Positions 1-9,900 of a stretch of DNA of 64,000 nt are shown here, piece by piece; within the stretch, counting starts at the first letter, position 1; every line of letters starts with the position of its first letter. The stretch is from an uncultured Bacteroidales bacterium. Its GTDB lineage: Bacteria > Bacteroidota > Bacteroidia > Bacteroidales > F082. The stretch lies in assembly GCA_900317155.1 (NCBI GenBank), contig ONFO01000003.1, positions 1-64,000 of the forward strand. The letters run 5' to 3'. The position numbers and the translations under genes are program-made. A model generated the notes under the pieces. It saw nothing but the letters and a program-made list of their open reading frames with translations, was not told where the DNA came from and searched no databases.

Positions 1-285
1 GTTGGAATAGTACATGTAGCCCCATCCAGGTTGCAATTCATCAACTGCTCCGAACCATCCATATCCCGCTGCATATTCGGAATACCCCCAAAAAGATTGG
101 ATCACATCGTCATTCATGGGTACAAAATCTCCAAATGCAACCTCTAAATCTATAGACTCAGCATACGGGTAGCCTATCCAGTTCCAGCCTGGACGCAATA
201 AGATTGTAACTTCCTGGGCCTTCAAGCCCGTGCTTGCCGACATCATGGCGAATAAGCTCACTAAAATGATTAATACTTTCTTCAT
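1..285 (-). CDS. FISUMP-family secreted modular protein, N-terminal fragment
   Basis: This is the 5' end of a minus-strand gene cut by the window edge; 95 codons are present. It starts MKKVLIILVSLF, has a type I signal peptide ending near residue 24 (GLKAQ), and continues with a short domain containing RPGWNWIGYP and ELQPGWGYMYYSN. This stretch is nearly identical to the N-termini of the genes at 643-3423 and 3774-6509, so it is almost certainly a fourth member of the same array. Its C-terminal modules lie outside the window, so FISUMP content is inferred from the paralogues. The product should be exported through the inner membrane; its function is unknown. Confidence 0.85.
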   Translation of the reverse strand, partial: MKKVLIILVSLFAMMSASTGLKAQEVTILLRPGWNWIGYPYAESIDLEVAFGDFVPMNDDVIQSFWGYSEYAAGYGWFGAVDELQPGWGYMYYSN

Positions 286-319
286 AGCTGATATTTTTTT
301 GCATAGTTATTTCAGACTC

Positions 320-350
320 CAAAAATACATAAAACAAGGCTTCGGACGAA
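320..350 (-). promoter_or_regulatory. Bacteroidetes-type promoter of the 1-285 gene
   Basis: On the minus strand a TATTTTTG box (320-327) matches the TAnnTTTG -7 consensus, with TTCG (347-350), one mismatch from TTTG, 19 bases upstream. The same arrangement recurs upstream of the gene starting at 3423, and the surrounding bases are nearly identical. Confidence 0.55.
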
Positions 351-389
351 CAGCCTCCATCAAAAAAAATAAAGTTCGCTGAAGTGGGT

Positions 390-642
390 ACGGCGCACAA
401 AGTAATCGTAAGATGTGGCGTAGCTCAATTACGGTACGCGAATGATGCGTTCCTACTAAACAGTGACGACTCGTGTCGATGACTCGACCTCCTATTTACC
501 CCACACAGCATCGTGTGGGGCTCGACACACCAGTCATAGTGACCTACGTGCTGTAGGCACATCACCTCACCCGAGGATGTAATGTGCCTACAGCGTGCCC
601 CGCCTGACAACTTTTTCGCCCGTGCCCATAACGGAGCAAAGG
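390..642. repeat. palindrome-rich intergenic repeat block, copy A
   Basis: This gene-free stretch lies between two FISUMP genes. It contains a perfect 13-bp inverted repeat (550-562 with 582-594, arm GCTGTAGGCACAT) and a CCCCACAC/GTGTGGGG hairpin (499-506 with 513-520). Its right end, just downstream of the stop codon of the gene at 643, contains CAACTTTTTCGCCCGTGCCC. The whole block is homologous, in the same order, to 6585-6992, including GTGTGGGGCTCGACACACCA. No T-tract follows the hairpins, so they do not look like ordinary terminators. Neither a gene nor an RNA family is recognised here. Confidence 0.75.
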
Positions 643-3423
643 TTAGTTCTGCAACCCCACACGCACTGCTCGGACAGATTGCCCAAAGTAACGATAGCTG
701 TCGAAAAAATTGACCACACCAATAATGAATTCTCTCGCGTGATACGGATAATCGTAGAGCGAACTCGACCAGTAGCAACCATTGCTGCCCGAATCGTAAA
801 GATAGTTTCCTTTTCGATATCCTGCGGTAGGCAAGAAGATGCCGTTACCGTTAGATGCGGTATAAAGCTTTCCTCTCACCCCGTTCAAGGTTGCCCATGT
901 GGAGGCGGTGTTGTTAGATAGTTCATTCCATTCCGTCATGGTAGGCATGCGCCAGTCTGCGCCCCAGTTGGCTGTAGCCGCATCATCCTCAGGGAGCAAT
1001 GTGGTCAGATTGTCGGTGAAACCGTTGTAACCACACCATGACATGTTACAGTATTTGGTAAGAGTTGAGAGGCTGCCCTTACAGTACAGATATGTGCTCC
1101 AGCTGTATGTGGTCTTGGGCTGGGTCTCGCCCCAAGCATAGTAATTGCCATAGCCTTCAGGCGTTTCGGCTCCCACATTGCAAGTCGCCCACAACAGGCC
1201 GCTCGGCAAGCCTAAGTCAACATATTGGTAGGCACCCGAAATGTAATTATAAAAGAATGCCACCAAGTTCCTGTTTCCACAAACCGTGAAAGAATACGTG
1301 GCTTCAGTAGAGACAATCACGCCATCCTCAGACCAACCAATGAAAGTATAACCATCGTTAGCTGTAGCGGAAACCGTACAGTCGGTACCGTCAAAATAGG
1401 TGCCACCACCGCTCACCAAGCCGCACACTGTCGAATTAGCGGAGACATTGATAACACTATTCTTGCAGCGCACTGCCCGGACAGGCAAACCCATGAAGCG
1501 GTTGCCTTCTTCCATGTCATTGAATGCCACCGCCCCCATATCGATGATGGCTTCCTTAGCGTATCTTGGGTTGGTCATGTTGAGCGAAGTTGACCAATAG
1601 GTCCCTGAAAGATCATAGAGACTATGCCAATTACTGGTACCAGCAAAGGGTAGGAAGAGCGTGTTACCGTTGGAGGCTGTCAAGAGCACACCGCTCACCC
1701 CATTTTGAGTTATCCAAGTTTGGCTAGTGTTATTGAACAGTTCAGCCCATTCATCATAGGTGAACATACGCCATTCACTGCCCCAATTGGCCGTTGCTGC
1801 ATCATCCTCAGGCAACAGAGTGGTCAAACCATCATTTCCTGTATATTTGGTCAGGATACTACCATTGCAATACTGGTAGGTGTTCCAGTTGTATGTTGCC
1901 TTAGGATAGGTCTCACCCCAGGCATAATAGTTGCCCCAACCCTCTGGCGATTCGGCACCCACATTGCAAGTTGCCCACAGCAGTCCGCTCGGCAAGCCAA
2001 GGTCGACATAATCGCCAACACTATAAACCCCAAAGTTTGCCACCAAGTTCATACCAACGCTAACCGTAAAAGAATAGGTAGCTTCAGTGGAAACCACCTC
2101 ACCGTTCAATAACCAGTTGACGAACACATAGCCCTCATTAGCCGTCGCATTGAGCGTGCAGATGTCACCTGCTTGGTAAGTGCCTCCCCCACTAACCCAG
2201 CCGCCCTCTGTTGGATTGGACGTAACGTTGATTTCAACGGAACTCTGCTCGGAGGAACGCACTGGACGCACGGTGTAACCACACCAACGATAGTAGTAAA
2301 ACTTGCCGTTGGAGTACGAATCCACATAGTAATACCAAGCCTCATTCGGATAGTCTGTGAAGAGTGAACTCGTCCAATAGGAACCATAATTGTTTTCACT
2401 ATATAATTCACTCCCATCACGATAGCCAGCAGCGGGCATGAAAAGGCTGTTGCCGTTTGTTGCAGTGAACAATTGTCCGACCACACCATTTCGAGTCGTC
2501 CAAGTACAAGTTGTGTTATAGAACAGTTCTTGACATTCTTCCTTAGTAGGCATGCGCCAGTCTCCACCCCAGTTGGCCGTAGCTGCGTCATCCTCAGGCA
2601 AAAGAACGGTCAAGCCATCACTTCCTGTATATTTGGTCAGGGTGCCGTCGTTGTAGTACAAGTAAGTGCTCTCGCTGTAATCACTCTTCGGCTGTGTCTC
2701 GCCCCAGGCAAAATAATCGCCAAAGCCTTCAGGCACATCGGCTCCCACATTGCAGGTGGCCCACAAAGTACCGCTCGGCAGGCCGAGGTCAACATACTCA
2801 TAGCTGGTATTGGCGACAAAGCTCAGATTCTCACCATAGGCAAGGCCATAGTCGGTCACTGCGTAGGCGCGTACAAAGTAAGCAGTGCCTGGAGTCAGGC
2901 CTTCAAGGGTGCTACTGAACACGCCCACACCTGTTTCCTCTGATGTGTGGTTGCCATCAATGTCGGGGTTCGGCTCCGTGCCCCAGCACACACCACGCAG
3001 GAACACGTGGGCGCCCTCAGGAACAGTCACCGTGCCGCCCACCACGGCGCTCTCGGCGGTGATGTTGGTCGGCTCACCTGTCGTCACCATGGTTTGCGAG
3101 GCAGGAGCGCTCAGCACCACACTGACCTCTTCCGTCCTGTTGGAATAGTACATGTAGCCCCATCCAGGTTGCAATTCATCTATTCCTCCAAACCATCCAT
3201 AGTCTGTTATGTATTCGGAATACCCCCAAAAGGATTGGATCACATCGTCATTCATGGGTTCGAAATCCACAAATGCATTTTCCAAATCAACAGATTCAGC
3301 ATACGGATAACCTATCCAGTTCCAGCCTGGACGCAATAAGATTGTAACTTCCTGGGCCTTCAAGCCCGTGCTTGCCGCCATTAGGGCGAACAAGCTCATT
3401 AAAATGATTAATACTTTTTTCAT
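643..3423 (-). CDS. secreted modular protein with three FISUMP domains
   Basis: The 926-residue product has a signal peptide (about 1-24), the array-specific N-terminal domain (25-107), a fibronectin-like unit (108-207) and three FISUMP domains (about 208-393, 465-655 and 730-926). Each FISUMP starts near YVDLGLPSG.LWATCNVGA and ends near VR.VR. Two divergent InlB B-repeats (GYVFVNW..., GYTFIGW...) separate them. FISUMP (TIGR02145/PF09603) is common in Bacteroidetes and Fibrobacter surface proteins; its role is unknown, and adhesion or glycan binding is only an inference. The protein ends immediately after the last FISUMP with no T9SS sorting domain. The start at 3423 is preceded by a good -7 box, and the first 100 codons are nearly identical to the neighbouring paralogues. 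Confidence 0.88.
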   Translation of the reverse strand: MKKVLIILMSLFALMAASTGLKAQEVTILLRPGWNWIGYPYAESVDLENAFVDFEPMNDDVIQSFWGYSEYITDYGWFGGIDELQPGWGYMYYSNRTEEVSVVLSAPASQTMVTTGEPTNITAESAVVGGTVTVPEGAHVFLRGVCWGTEPNPDIDGNHTSEETGVGVFSSTLEGLTPGTAYFVRAYAVTDYGLAYGENLSFVANTSYEYVDLGLPSGTLWATCNVGADVPEGFGDYFAWGETQPKSDYSESTYLYYNDGTLTKYTGSDGLTVLLPEDDAATANWGGDWRMPTKEECQELFYNTTCTWTTRNGVVGQLFTATNGNSLFMPAAGYRDGSELYSENNYGSYWTSSLFTDYPNEAWYYYVDSYSNGKFYYYRWCGYTVRPVRSSEQSSVEINVTSNPTEGGWVSGGGTYQAGDICTLNATANEGYVFVNWLLNGEVVSTEATYSFTVSVGMNLVANFGVYSVGDYVDLGLPSGLLWATCNVGAESPEGWGNYYAWGETYPKATYNWNTYQYCNGSILTKYTGNDGLTTLLPEDDAATANWGSEWRMFTYDEWAELFNNTSQTWITQNGVSGVLLTASNGNTLFLPFAGTSNWHSLYDLSGTYWSTSLNMTNPRYAKEAIIDMGAVAFNDMEEGNRFMGLPVRAVRCKNSVINVSANSTVCGLVSGGGTYFDGTDCTVSATANDGYTFIGWSEDGVIVSTEATYSFTVCGNRNLVAFFYNYISGAYQYVDLGLPSGLLWATCNVGAETPEGYGNYYAWGETQPKTTYSWSTYLYCKGSLSTLTKYCNMSWCGYNGFTDNLTTLLPEDDAATANWGADWRMPTMTEWNELSNNTASTWATLNGVRGKLYTASNGNGIFLPTAGYRKGNYLYDSGSNGCYWSSSLYDYPYHAREFIIGVVNFFDSYRYFGQSVRAVRVGLQN

Positions 3424-3455
3424 AACTGATATTTTTACATAGTTATTTCAGACTC

Positions 3456-3486
3456 CAAAAATACATAAAACAAGGCTTAGTACGAA
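3456..3486 (-). promoter_or_regulatory. Bacteroidetes-type promoter of the 643-3423 gene
   Basis: A minus-strand TATTTTTG box (3456-3463) is preceded after a 19-base spacer by TTCG (3483-3486), giving a leader of about 25-30 bases before the start at 3423. The box and leader are almost identical to those of the gene starting at 285. Confidence 0.55.
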
Positions 3487-3679
3487 TTGCCCCTCAAAAA
3501 AAAAGCTAAAACTTACTGAGGCTTGAGTTGGACACGATGTGATAGTAGGATGGGGATGGCGCCCGTAGTGCCTCCTCGCGATGACGGCGGCTGGTGAAAA
3601 GCCGCCCGAACGTGAAGACAAAAGGGCAAAAAATCCTAAAGATTGGAAGCCCATTTATCTTCTCCTATTAAGGAGCTGG
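3487..3679. other. intergenic stretch with a degenerate copy of the array spacer
   Basis: No credible gene is present; a 68-codon reading frame here has no recognisable features. Bases 3508-3555 (ACTTACTGAGG...GATGTGATAGTAGGATG) align loosely with the left ends of the repeat blocks at 369-410 and 6585-6632, so this looks like an eroded or partly replaced copy of the same spacer. The palindrome-rich core seen in the other two blocks is missing. Confidence 0.45.
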
Positions 3680-3715
3680 AAAAAATGTGGAGATGGTCCA
3701 TGGACCATCTCCACA
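3680..3715 (-). terminator. intrinsic terminator with a perfect 30-bp palindrome
   Basis: Positions 3686-3715 form a perfect palindrome (arm TGTGGAGATGGTCCA). On the minus strand it is followed directly by six T residues (A-tract 3680-3685). It lies about 60 bases downstream of the stop codon of the gene at 3774-6509, as expected for its rho-independent terminator. Confidence 0.85.
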
Positions 3716-3773
3716 CAAACCATACAACATAATGGCTTTTTTCTACTGTAAACAATAGGGCTGCAAAAATGGC

Positions 3774-6509
3774 TTATTCAGCATTGCACACCAAACGAAC
3801 AGAGAACCCACATCTTCGGTCATTTCCACCACCAAAATAAACGCCTCCGTTGTTGAAACCAGCATGGCCTGAAAATTGATTGCCTAAACTCGACGCTGAC
3901 CAATAGTTACCATCAAAACCTGAAGAACCCGAAGTTCCATTACGATAACCTCCAGCTGGCAAAAAGACCGCACCATGAGGTTGAAAATCGCTTATCCATT
4001 CGGAATAACTAATTACATTGGAATCAAAAACGATATTGCCTGTAGGATTAATGTTATTCAATGTGTGGTAAGCCGTATTCCAATTATCAGGCAACAGAAC
4101 CAAACCGTTCACACCGTTCACTTTTGCTTTGACATAGCGCACCCCTGAATCCGTATTGCGCGTGTTAAACAAATACACCCACTCGTCATTAGTCAAAGTA
4201 CGCCATGTGTTTGGGGTATTTCCACCATTACTAATAGGATTATAGCCCCAATCTGCCTTTCCAGTCAAGTCGCCCAAGTCATAGGAGTAATTGCCATAAG
4301 CATAATAATCGCTGTTGTTTGTACTCGTGCTCCAAGGCTGGTAGCATACTGCTCCATGATTGTATCCGCTAGTGCCCCAACCGAACAGGTCGCGGTCGAC
4401 ATCCGAGTTGCTACTATTCTGGCCCGTGTTCATACCGAGATAATCCCACTGGTTATCAGCAAACTTCCAATAAGGTATGGCAGCACTACCTATGTATTGC
4501 AGATTGCCCTGCGAGAAATACACCTTGGTTCCGTTGGAGTTAACTGTAAATAGTTCAGCAATGGCACCTGTTGGTACTTGCATAAAATTTGCCACCAAAG
4601 TCCTATCGCTTGTTACATTGAAAGAGTATGAGGCGTCAGTAGAAACCACCGTGCCGTTTTCCGTCCAATTGTTGAAAACATACCCTTCGTTGGGTGTGGC
4701 GGTAAGCGTGCAAGTGGCATCCATATTGTAGTTTCCTTGGCCAGTGACCGTACCACCCTCGGCAGGATTCGCGGTGGCTTCGATGGAATAAACGGGGATG
4801 GAACGAACGAGACGAACATTTCGGCCATCGTCACGCCCATATGCAATATTGCTGACACTAAGATTATTATCTTTGAAGTACAAGCTATAGGCACGAGTAT
4901 TATTTCCAGCAGTTTCTGTCCAATAATGACCTTCGGAAATAACATTAGTGACCGAAGTACCATGTCTGACGCCTGTCGTTGGAAGGAAAACAGCTCCATT
5001 TTGTTCCATTTCCATCCAATCCATTGCTGTAATAATATTGGAATTAAATGGAGCTCCTGACATATTTGCTTCTTCTAATGAGTAAAAAGAATCACTCCAA
5101 TCATCTGGAAGAATAATGATACCATTTATGCCATTCACTTGAGCTTTGGCATAGCGTATTCCTGATGCAGTTGCGCGTGAGAATAAGATATAATGCCATT
5201 CCCCAAAAGACAAAGTACGCCAACCAAAATTCTCTAGATCGCCTCCATTACGAATTGCATTATATCCCCAATCTGCCATACCAGTTTGAGAAGAAAGGCT
5301 ATAACCTTGTTCACCATAGGCATAATAATACGACCATTCAGTACTCGAACTCCACGGCTGATAACAAACGGCGCCGTGGTTATAACCACTCGTAGCCCAG
5401 CCAAAAAGGTCTATATATCCATTGTAGGACGGGGAAATATTTGAATTCCCATCTCCTATATAAAATAACTGATTTGGTGCAAAACTCCAATTATTAGTGT
5501 ATGCCTTGTAAAGTAGGTTACCTTGCGAGAACTGAATTTGGTGAGTCGCACTCACCGAGAACTGGCCAGGCAGGATACCATTTGGCCAAGTTTGGGCCAC
5601 TTCGGTATGAAAGGAAATTTCGTTGCCGTAGGCCGTAGTGTAACCGTTGGTGGCATAGGCACGCACGTAATAGGTGGTGTTAGGCTCAAGATTGTTCATG
5701 TTCACCGAGAAGCTGCCCAAGCCTGCGCCATTGGCACCGTGGTCGCCTTCAATGGTCGGGTTGGGGCTGGTGCTCCAGCAGATGCCGCGCTCGGTAATCT
5801 CCATACCACCGTCGTCGCTAATGTCGCCGCCACAAGTGGCCCAAGTGGTGCCAATCTCGGAGGCTGCCGAGGTGGTCAGTGTGGGCACACCGTTCTTGGT
5901 GGAGAGCATTATCTGCTCGCCGTAGCCTGTTCCAGAGGTCGTCATGGCATAGGCACGCACATAATAGGTGGTGTTCATCTCCAGACCTTCAACCGCGCTG
6001 GTGAAGTTGCCCAAACCATAGCCGTCGGTGGTGTGCGGGTCATTGATGGTAGGGTTCTGCTGGGTGCTCCAGCACACGCCGCGCACCAAGACTCCACTAT
6101 TGCCCGAGTCGGTCACCTCACCACCACAAGTCAAACCGTAAGTGGTGATATTGGTCGCTGATGAAGTGGTCACTGTAGGCAAATCTATTGGGGTACCCAA
6201 AACAATGTTGACCGGCTCCGTCCTGTTGGAATAGTACATATAACCCCATCCCGGTCTCAATTCATCTATTCCTCCGAACCATCCAAATCCTGTTGCATAT
6301 TCGGAATACCCCCAAAAGGATTGGATCACATCGTCATTCATGGGTACAAAATCTCCAAATGCGACCTCTAAATCTATGGACTCAGCAAATGGATAGCCTA
6401 TCCAGTTCCAGCCTGGACGCAATAAGATTGTAACTTCCTGGGCCTTCAAGCCCGTGCTTGCCGACATTATGGCGAACAAGCTCACTAAAACGATAAATAC
6501 TTTTTTCAT
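3774..6509 (-). CDS. secreted modular protein with FISUMP-related modules
   Basis: The 911-residue product shares its signal peptide and N-terminal domain (1-107) almost identically with the two genes downstream of it (643-3423 and 1-285). Two fibronectin-like units follow (about 108-300), each with a GVCWST or GICWST motif. Then come two long modules (about 305-560 and 640-911) containing FSQGNL, DLFGW.TSGYNHGAVCYQPWS, WRTL...EW and GAVFLP, separated by one divergent InlB B-repeat (GYVFNNW). These modules resemble the FISUMP layout (tryptophan-rich core, VRLVRS/VRLVCN end) but lack the YVDLGLPSG opening, so they are a distinct subfamily. The frame is open upstream to 6794, but the signal peptide and promoter place the start at 6509. 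Function is unknown; a surface or periplasmic binding role is inferred. Confidence 0.87.
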   Translation of the reverse strand: MKKVFIVLVSLFAIMSASTGLKAQEVTILLRPGWNWIGYPFAESIDLEVAFGDFVPMNDDVIQSFWGYSEYATGFGWFGGIDELRPGWGYMYYSNRTEPVNIVLGTPIDLPTVTTSSATNITTYGLTCGGEVTDSGNSGVLVRGVCWSTQQNPTINDPHTTDGYGLGNFTSAVEGLEMNTTYYVRAYAMTTSGTGYGEQIMLSTKNGVPTLTTSAASEIGTTWATCGGDISDDGGMEITERGICWSTSPNPTIEGDHGANGAGLGSFSVNMNNLEPNTTYYVRAYATNGYTTAYGNEISFHTEVAQTWPNGILPGQFSVSATHQIQFSQGNLLYKAYTNNWSFAPNQLFYIGDGNSNISPSYNGYIDLFGWATSGYNHGAVCYQPWSSSTEWSYYYAYGEQGYSLSSQTGMADWGYNAIRNGGDLENFGWRTLSFGEWHYILFSRATASGIRYAKAQVNGINGIIILPDDWSDSFYSLEEANMSGAPFNSNIITAMDWMEMEQNGAVFLPTTGVRHGTSVTNVISEGHYWTETAGNNTRAYSLYFKDNNLSVSNIAYGRDDGRNVRLVRSIPVYSIEATANPAEGGTVTGQGNYNMDATCTLTATPNEGYVFNNWTENGTVVSTDASYSFNVTSDRTLVANFMQVPTGAIAELFTVNSNGTKVYFSQGNLQYIGSAAIPYWKFADNQWDYLGMNTGQNSSNSDVDRDLFGWGTSGYNHGAVCYQPWSTSTNNSDYYAYGNYSYDLGDLTGKADWGYNPISNGGNTPNTWRTLTNDEWVYLFNTRNTDSGVRYVKAKVNGVNGLVLLPDNWNTAYHTLNNINPTGNIVFDSNVISYSEWISDFQPHGAVFLPAGGYRNGTSGSSGFDGNYWSASSLGNQFSGHAGFNNGGVYFGGGNDRRCGFSVRLVCNAE

Positions 6510-6542
6510 AATTGTATAATTTTGGGTTGATAATTCAGAGTC

Positions 6543-6574
6543 CAAAAATACAAAAAAATAATACTTACAACAAA
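6543..6574 (-). promoter_or_regulatory. Bacteroidetes consensus promoter of the 3774-6509 gene
   Basis: A minus-strand TTTG box (6571-6574) and a TATTTTTG box (6543-6550) are separated by 20 bases, an almost exact match to the Bacteroidetes primary sigma consensus. The start codon follows about 34 bases downstream. Confidence 0.7.
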
Positions 6575-6584
6575 TTTCCAAAAA

Positions 6585-6992
6585 AAGTTCGCTGCAGTAG
6601 GGAGTGGAGCACAATGTGATAGATAGTAAGATGTTGCATAGCTTATTTACAGTAAGCGAATGACGCATTCCTTCCGAGTAGCGACGCCCCGTGTCGGAGA
6701 CACGACCTCCCACATACCCCTCACGGCATAGTGTGGGGCTCGACACACCAATCATAGTGACCTGCGTGCCGGAGGCACGCCACATCACACACATCTGTAG
6801 CGTGCCTCCAGCACGCCCTGCCTAGTCTACAGTCTGGTAAACCCCACACAGCAGAGCTGTATGGGGTAAATAGAATACCGTGCCTTCGGCACGAGGCTGC
6901 CGCGAAAAAGTTGCCGAGCGGGGCTGGGTAGCCTGCTGCCGCAGGCGCCCCGCCCGCCAACTTTTTCGCCCGTGCCCGTAACGGAACAAAAG
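6585..6992. repeat. palindrome-rich intergenic repeat block, copy B
   Basis: This is a longer relative of the block at 390-642. It has a 17-bp inverted repeat with one mismatch (6764-6780 with 6800-6816, arm GCGTGCCGGAGGCACGC), a 12-bp stem with one mismatch (6841-6852 with 6856-6867), a CGTGCCTTCGGCACG hairpin near 6880 with a TTCG loop, and GCCTGC/GCAGGC near 6931. Its right end matches the other copy up to and through the stop codon of the flanking FISUMP gene. No gene is seen in it. Confidence 0.75.
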
Positions 6993-9900
6993 TTAGTTCT
7001 CGCGGACTGCGCGTACAGAAAGACCGCCGTAGCGGTGGGTGCTGTACACGCCGGTGCTGCCCGAACCGAAGCCGAAGTACCACGCGTTGTCCGGGTAGCC
7101 CGTGGTGAGCGAACTCGACCAGTAGTCGCCGATGTCGCCTGCGAGGTAGAGCTCACCGTCCCAACGGTTGCCAGCAGCGGGCAGGAAGAGACTGTTGCCG
7201 TTGCTCGCGGTGAAGAGTCTGCCGTTCACGCCGTTCTGCTGTGTCCAGGTAACGGTCGTGTTGTTGTAGAGCTCTTGGAACTCTTCCTTCGTGGGCATAC
7301 GCCAGTTTCCACCCCAGTTGGCAGCTGCCGCGTCATCCTCGGGCAACAAGGTGGTCAGGTTGTCGGTGAAGCCGTTGTAGCCGTAGTTGGAATTGCTACA
7401 GTACTTGGTAAGGGTGGTGTTGCTGCCCATGCAGTATTGGTAGGTGCTCCAATCATAGTTTTCTTTCGGCTGCGTCTCACCCCAGGCGAAGTAGTCGCCA
7501 TATTCCTCGGGCGTGTCGGCACCCACATTACAGGTGGCCCACAGCAGGCCGCTCGGCAGACCGAGGTCGACATAGCCGTGGTCGAAGTTCGCTACCAAGT
7601 TCCTGTCGCCTGTCACCGTAAAGGAGTAAGTGGCATCTGTTGAAACCACTTCGCCATCCTCCGTCCAATGAGTAAAGGCATAGCCTTCGTTGGGTGTAGC
7701 TGTGAGTGTACAGATTGAGCCCGGCTCATAGGGGCCGTCGCCTGAAACATTTCCTTTATCGCTCGGACTGACCGAAACACTAATCGTATAACTCTGCACA
7801 CGCACTGCTCGGACAGAATGTCCAAAAAAGCGGTATCTCTGGCTTGTACAACTGGCACTGCTCCGACTAAAAGATATACACCTCGCGTTGTACGGGTAAC
7901 TCGTACCGAGTGAACTCGACCAGCAGTAATTGTCGGAACCTATATTAATGTTGGAACTACCGTTGATGCTACCCGCAGCGGGCATGAAAACACTATTGCC
8001 GTTAGCTGCCGTGAAAGCTCTGCCGTTTACACCGTTCTTCGTTGTCCAAGTATTGGTCGTATTGTCAAATAACTCTTGCCATTCCTCTTGGGTAGGCATA
8101 CGCCATTCATAGCCCCAGTTGGCCGTGGCTGCATCGTCCACAGGCAACAGCGTGGTCAGGTTGTCGATGAAGCCATTGTAACCATAACTGGATTTGTTGC
8201 AGTATTTTGTGAGTGTGCCGGAGGTGCCATGGCAGTACTGGTAAGTACTCCAGCTGTAATAATCCCTCGGTTGGGTCTCGCCCCAAGCAAAGTAGTCGCC
8301 GTAATCTTCGGGATTATCAGCACCCACGTTGCAGTTGGCCCAGAACATGCCGCTCGGCAAACCGAGGTCGACATAAGCATGACCATTCATTATCACAGCA
8401 AAGTGCGCCACCAAGTTCCTATTTTCGTTTACTGTGAAAGCAATTGTAGGTTCCGCCGAAACAAATACTCCGTTCTCCGACCAATTATTGAAAACGTAGC
8501 CTTCGTTGGCTGTTGCAGTGAGCGTGCATATTCTACCTTGATCATAAGCACCATCGCCACTTATCGTGCCACTCTCCGCCGGATCGACTGTGGCTTCGAT
8601 AATAAAACTCTGCGGAGCGGAGCGTACGGCTCGGACAGACATCCCATAACAGCGGTAGTCGTTGTAAATATAGTAATTGCTCGAATAGAAATAGATTTTC
8701 CTCGCGTTGTATGCGTATTCTGTACCGAGTGAGCTTGTCCAATAGTACCCGTAGTTTCTTGCATTGCCGATACTAGTACCATAGCGGTAACCAGCAGCAG
8801 GCATGAAAATACTGTTGCCGTTGCTTGCGGTGTATAGCAAACCCTTTACACCATTTTGTGTCGTCATCGTACGGGTTGTGTTGTCACGCAGCTCTTGCCA
8901 CTCATCCTCTCTGGCCATGCGCCAGTTTGCTCCCCAGTTGGCCGTGGCGGCGTCATCCTCGGGTAATAATACAATCAGATAATCTTGAGTGCAGTACTTG
9001 TTTATATGGAGTTGCTCGCCAAACTGGTAGGTGTAAAATTGATAGTTTTCTTTCGGCTGGGTCTCGCCCCAAGCGAAGTAGTCGCCATATTCCTCAGGTG
9101 TGTCAGCACCCACGTTGCAGGTGGCCCACAGCAGGCCGCTCGGCAGACCGAGGTCGACATATTCATGGAAAGAATGGTCAGCATAATTCAGGATGTAAAC
9201 CGTCGTCGTTTCGGTCACTTTTACGAAGAAGCCTTGCATTGGAGCGATAGGCTCGTCTGACAAAGTCATCAACTCACCAGTTGCATCATACACCATAAAT
9301 TCAATCGGAACGAGTTCGTTGTCGCTGTTATGACAGTAGATGTATGCATTGCAGGTGAATGGATTGCCTAAAAGTGCCCATCCATTGGAAGGGTTGGTGG
9401 ATCCCTCATCGTATGGGACGGTCACGGGTATCACTTCCTCATTATATGAGGGATAGGTACTGCCCGTAAGCGAAAGTTCAATGGCCTCGGAGTTGGCATA
9501 GAGGTAGCCTGTGGTGGCGCTAACGGTAGCAATAGTCTCCTGTTTGTTGTTTCGCCATTCGGCCTCTAAAAAATCACCATCAAACTTGTAGAAGTCACAG
9601 CCTTCATTAGCGGTCATTGCGTTCGGAACTGCGACATCAACATTGAACGGGAAAGCCAATATGTAGTAGTTGTCCGTACCATTTGCGTCGTTGTATGGCA
9701 CGATGTTCTTCTTCATCGTTACCACTAGGCTGTCGGTGTTGTGCCTCAGCTGGCCTCCATCGGCCACGGTGATGCTGCCACCCTCTATGCTGACCTCATT
9801 GACCACGGCGGTATAACCAGCGGGAATAATGGCGTCGGCCATAATCACCACATCGCTGCCCGAGGGAGGCACCGTGCCAGTATCCCAATGGCTGCCATCG

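Noticed and set aside
595..3339. Several plus-strand reading frames opposite the FISUMP genes
   Set aside because: They are shadows of the repetitive minus-strand modules; several similar frames recur opposite each FISUMP because the coding strand is repeated.
3448..3654. 68-codon minus-strand reading frame between FISUMP genes
   Set aside because: It overlaps the promoter and degenerate spacer, has no recognisable features, and is not a conserved frame in the other spacers.
6510..6794. 95-codon upstream extension of the FISUMP-like gene ending at 3774
   Set aside because: The signal peptide MKKVFIVLVSLF, the match to paralogues and the consensus promoter at 6543-6574 place the start at 6509; the extension lies in the repeated spacer.
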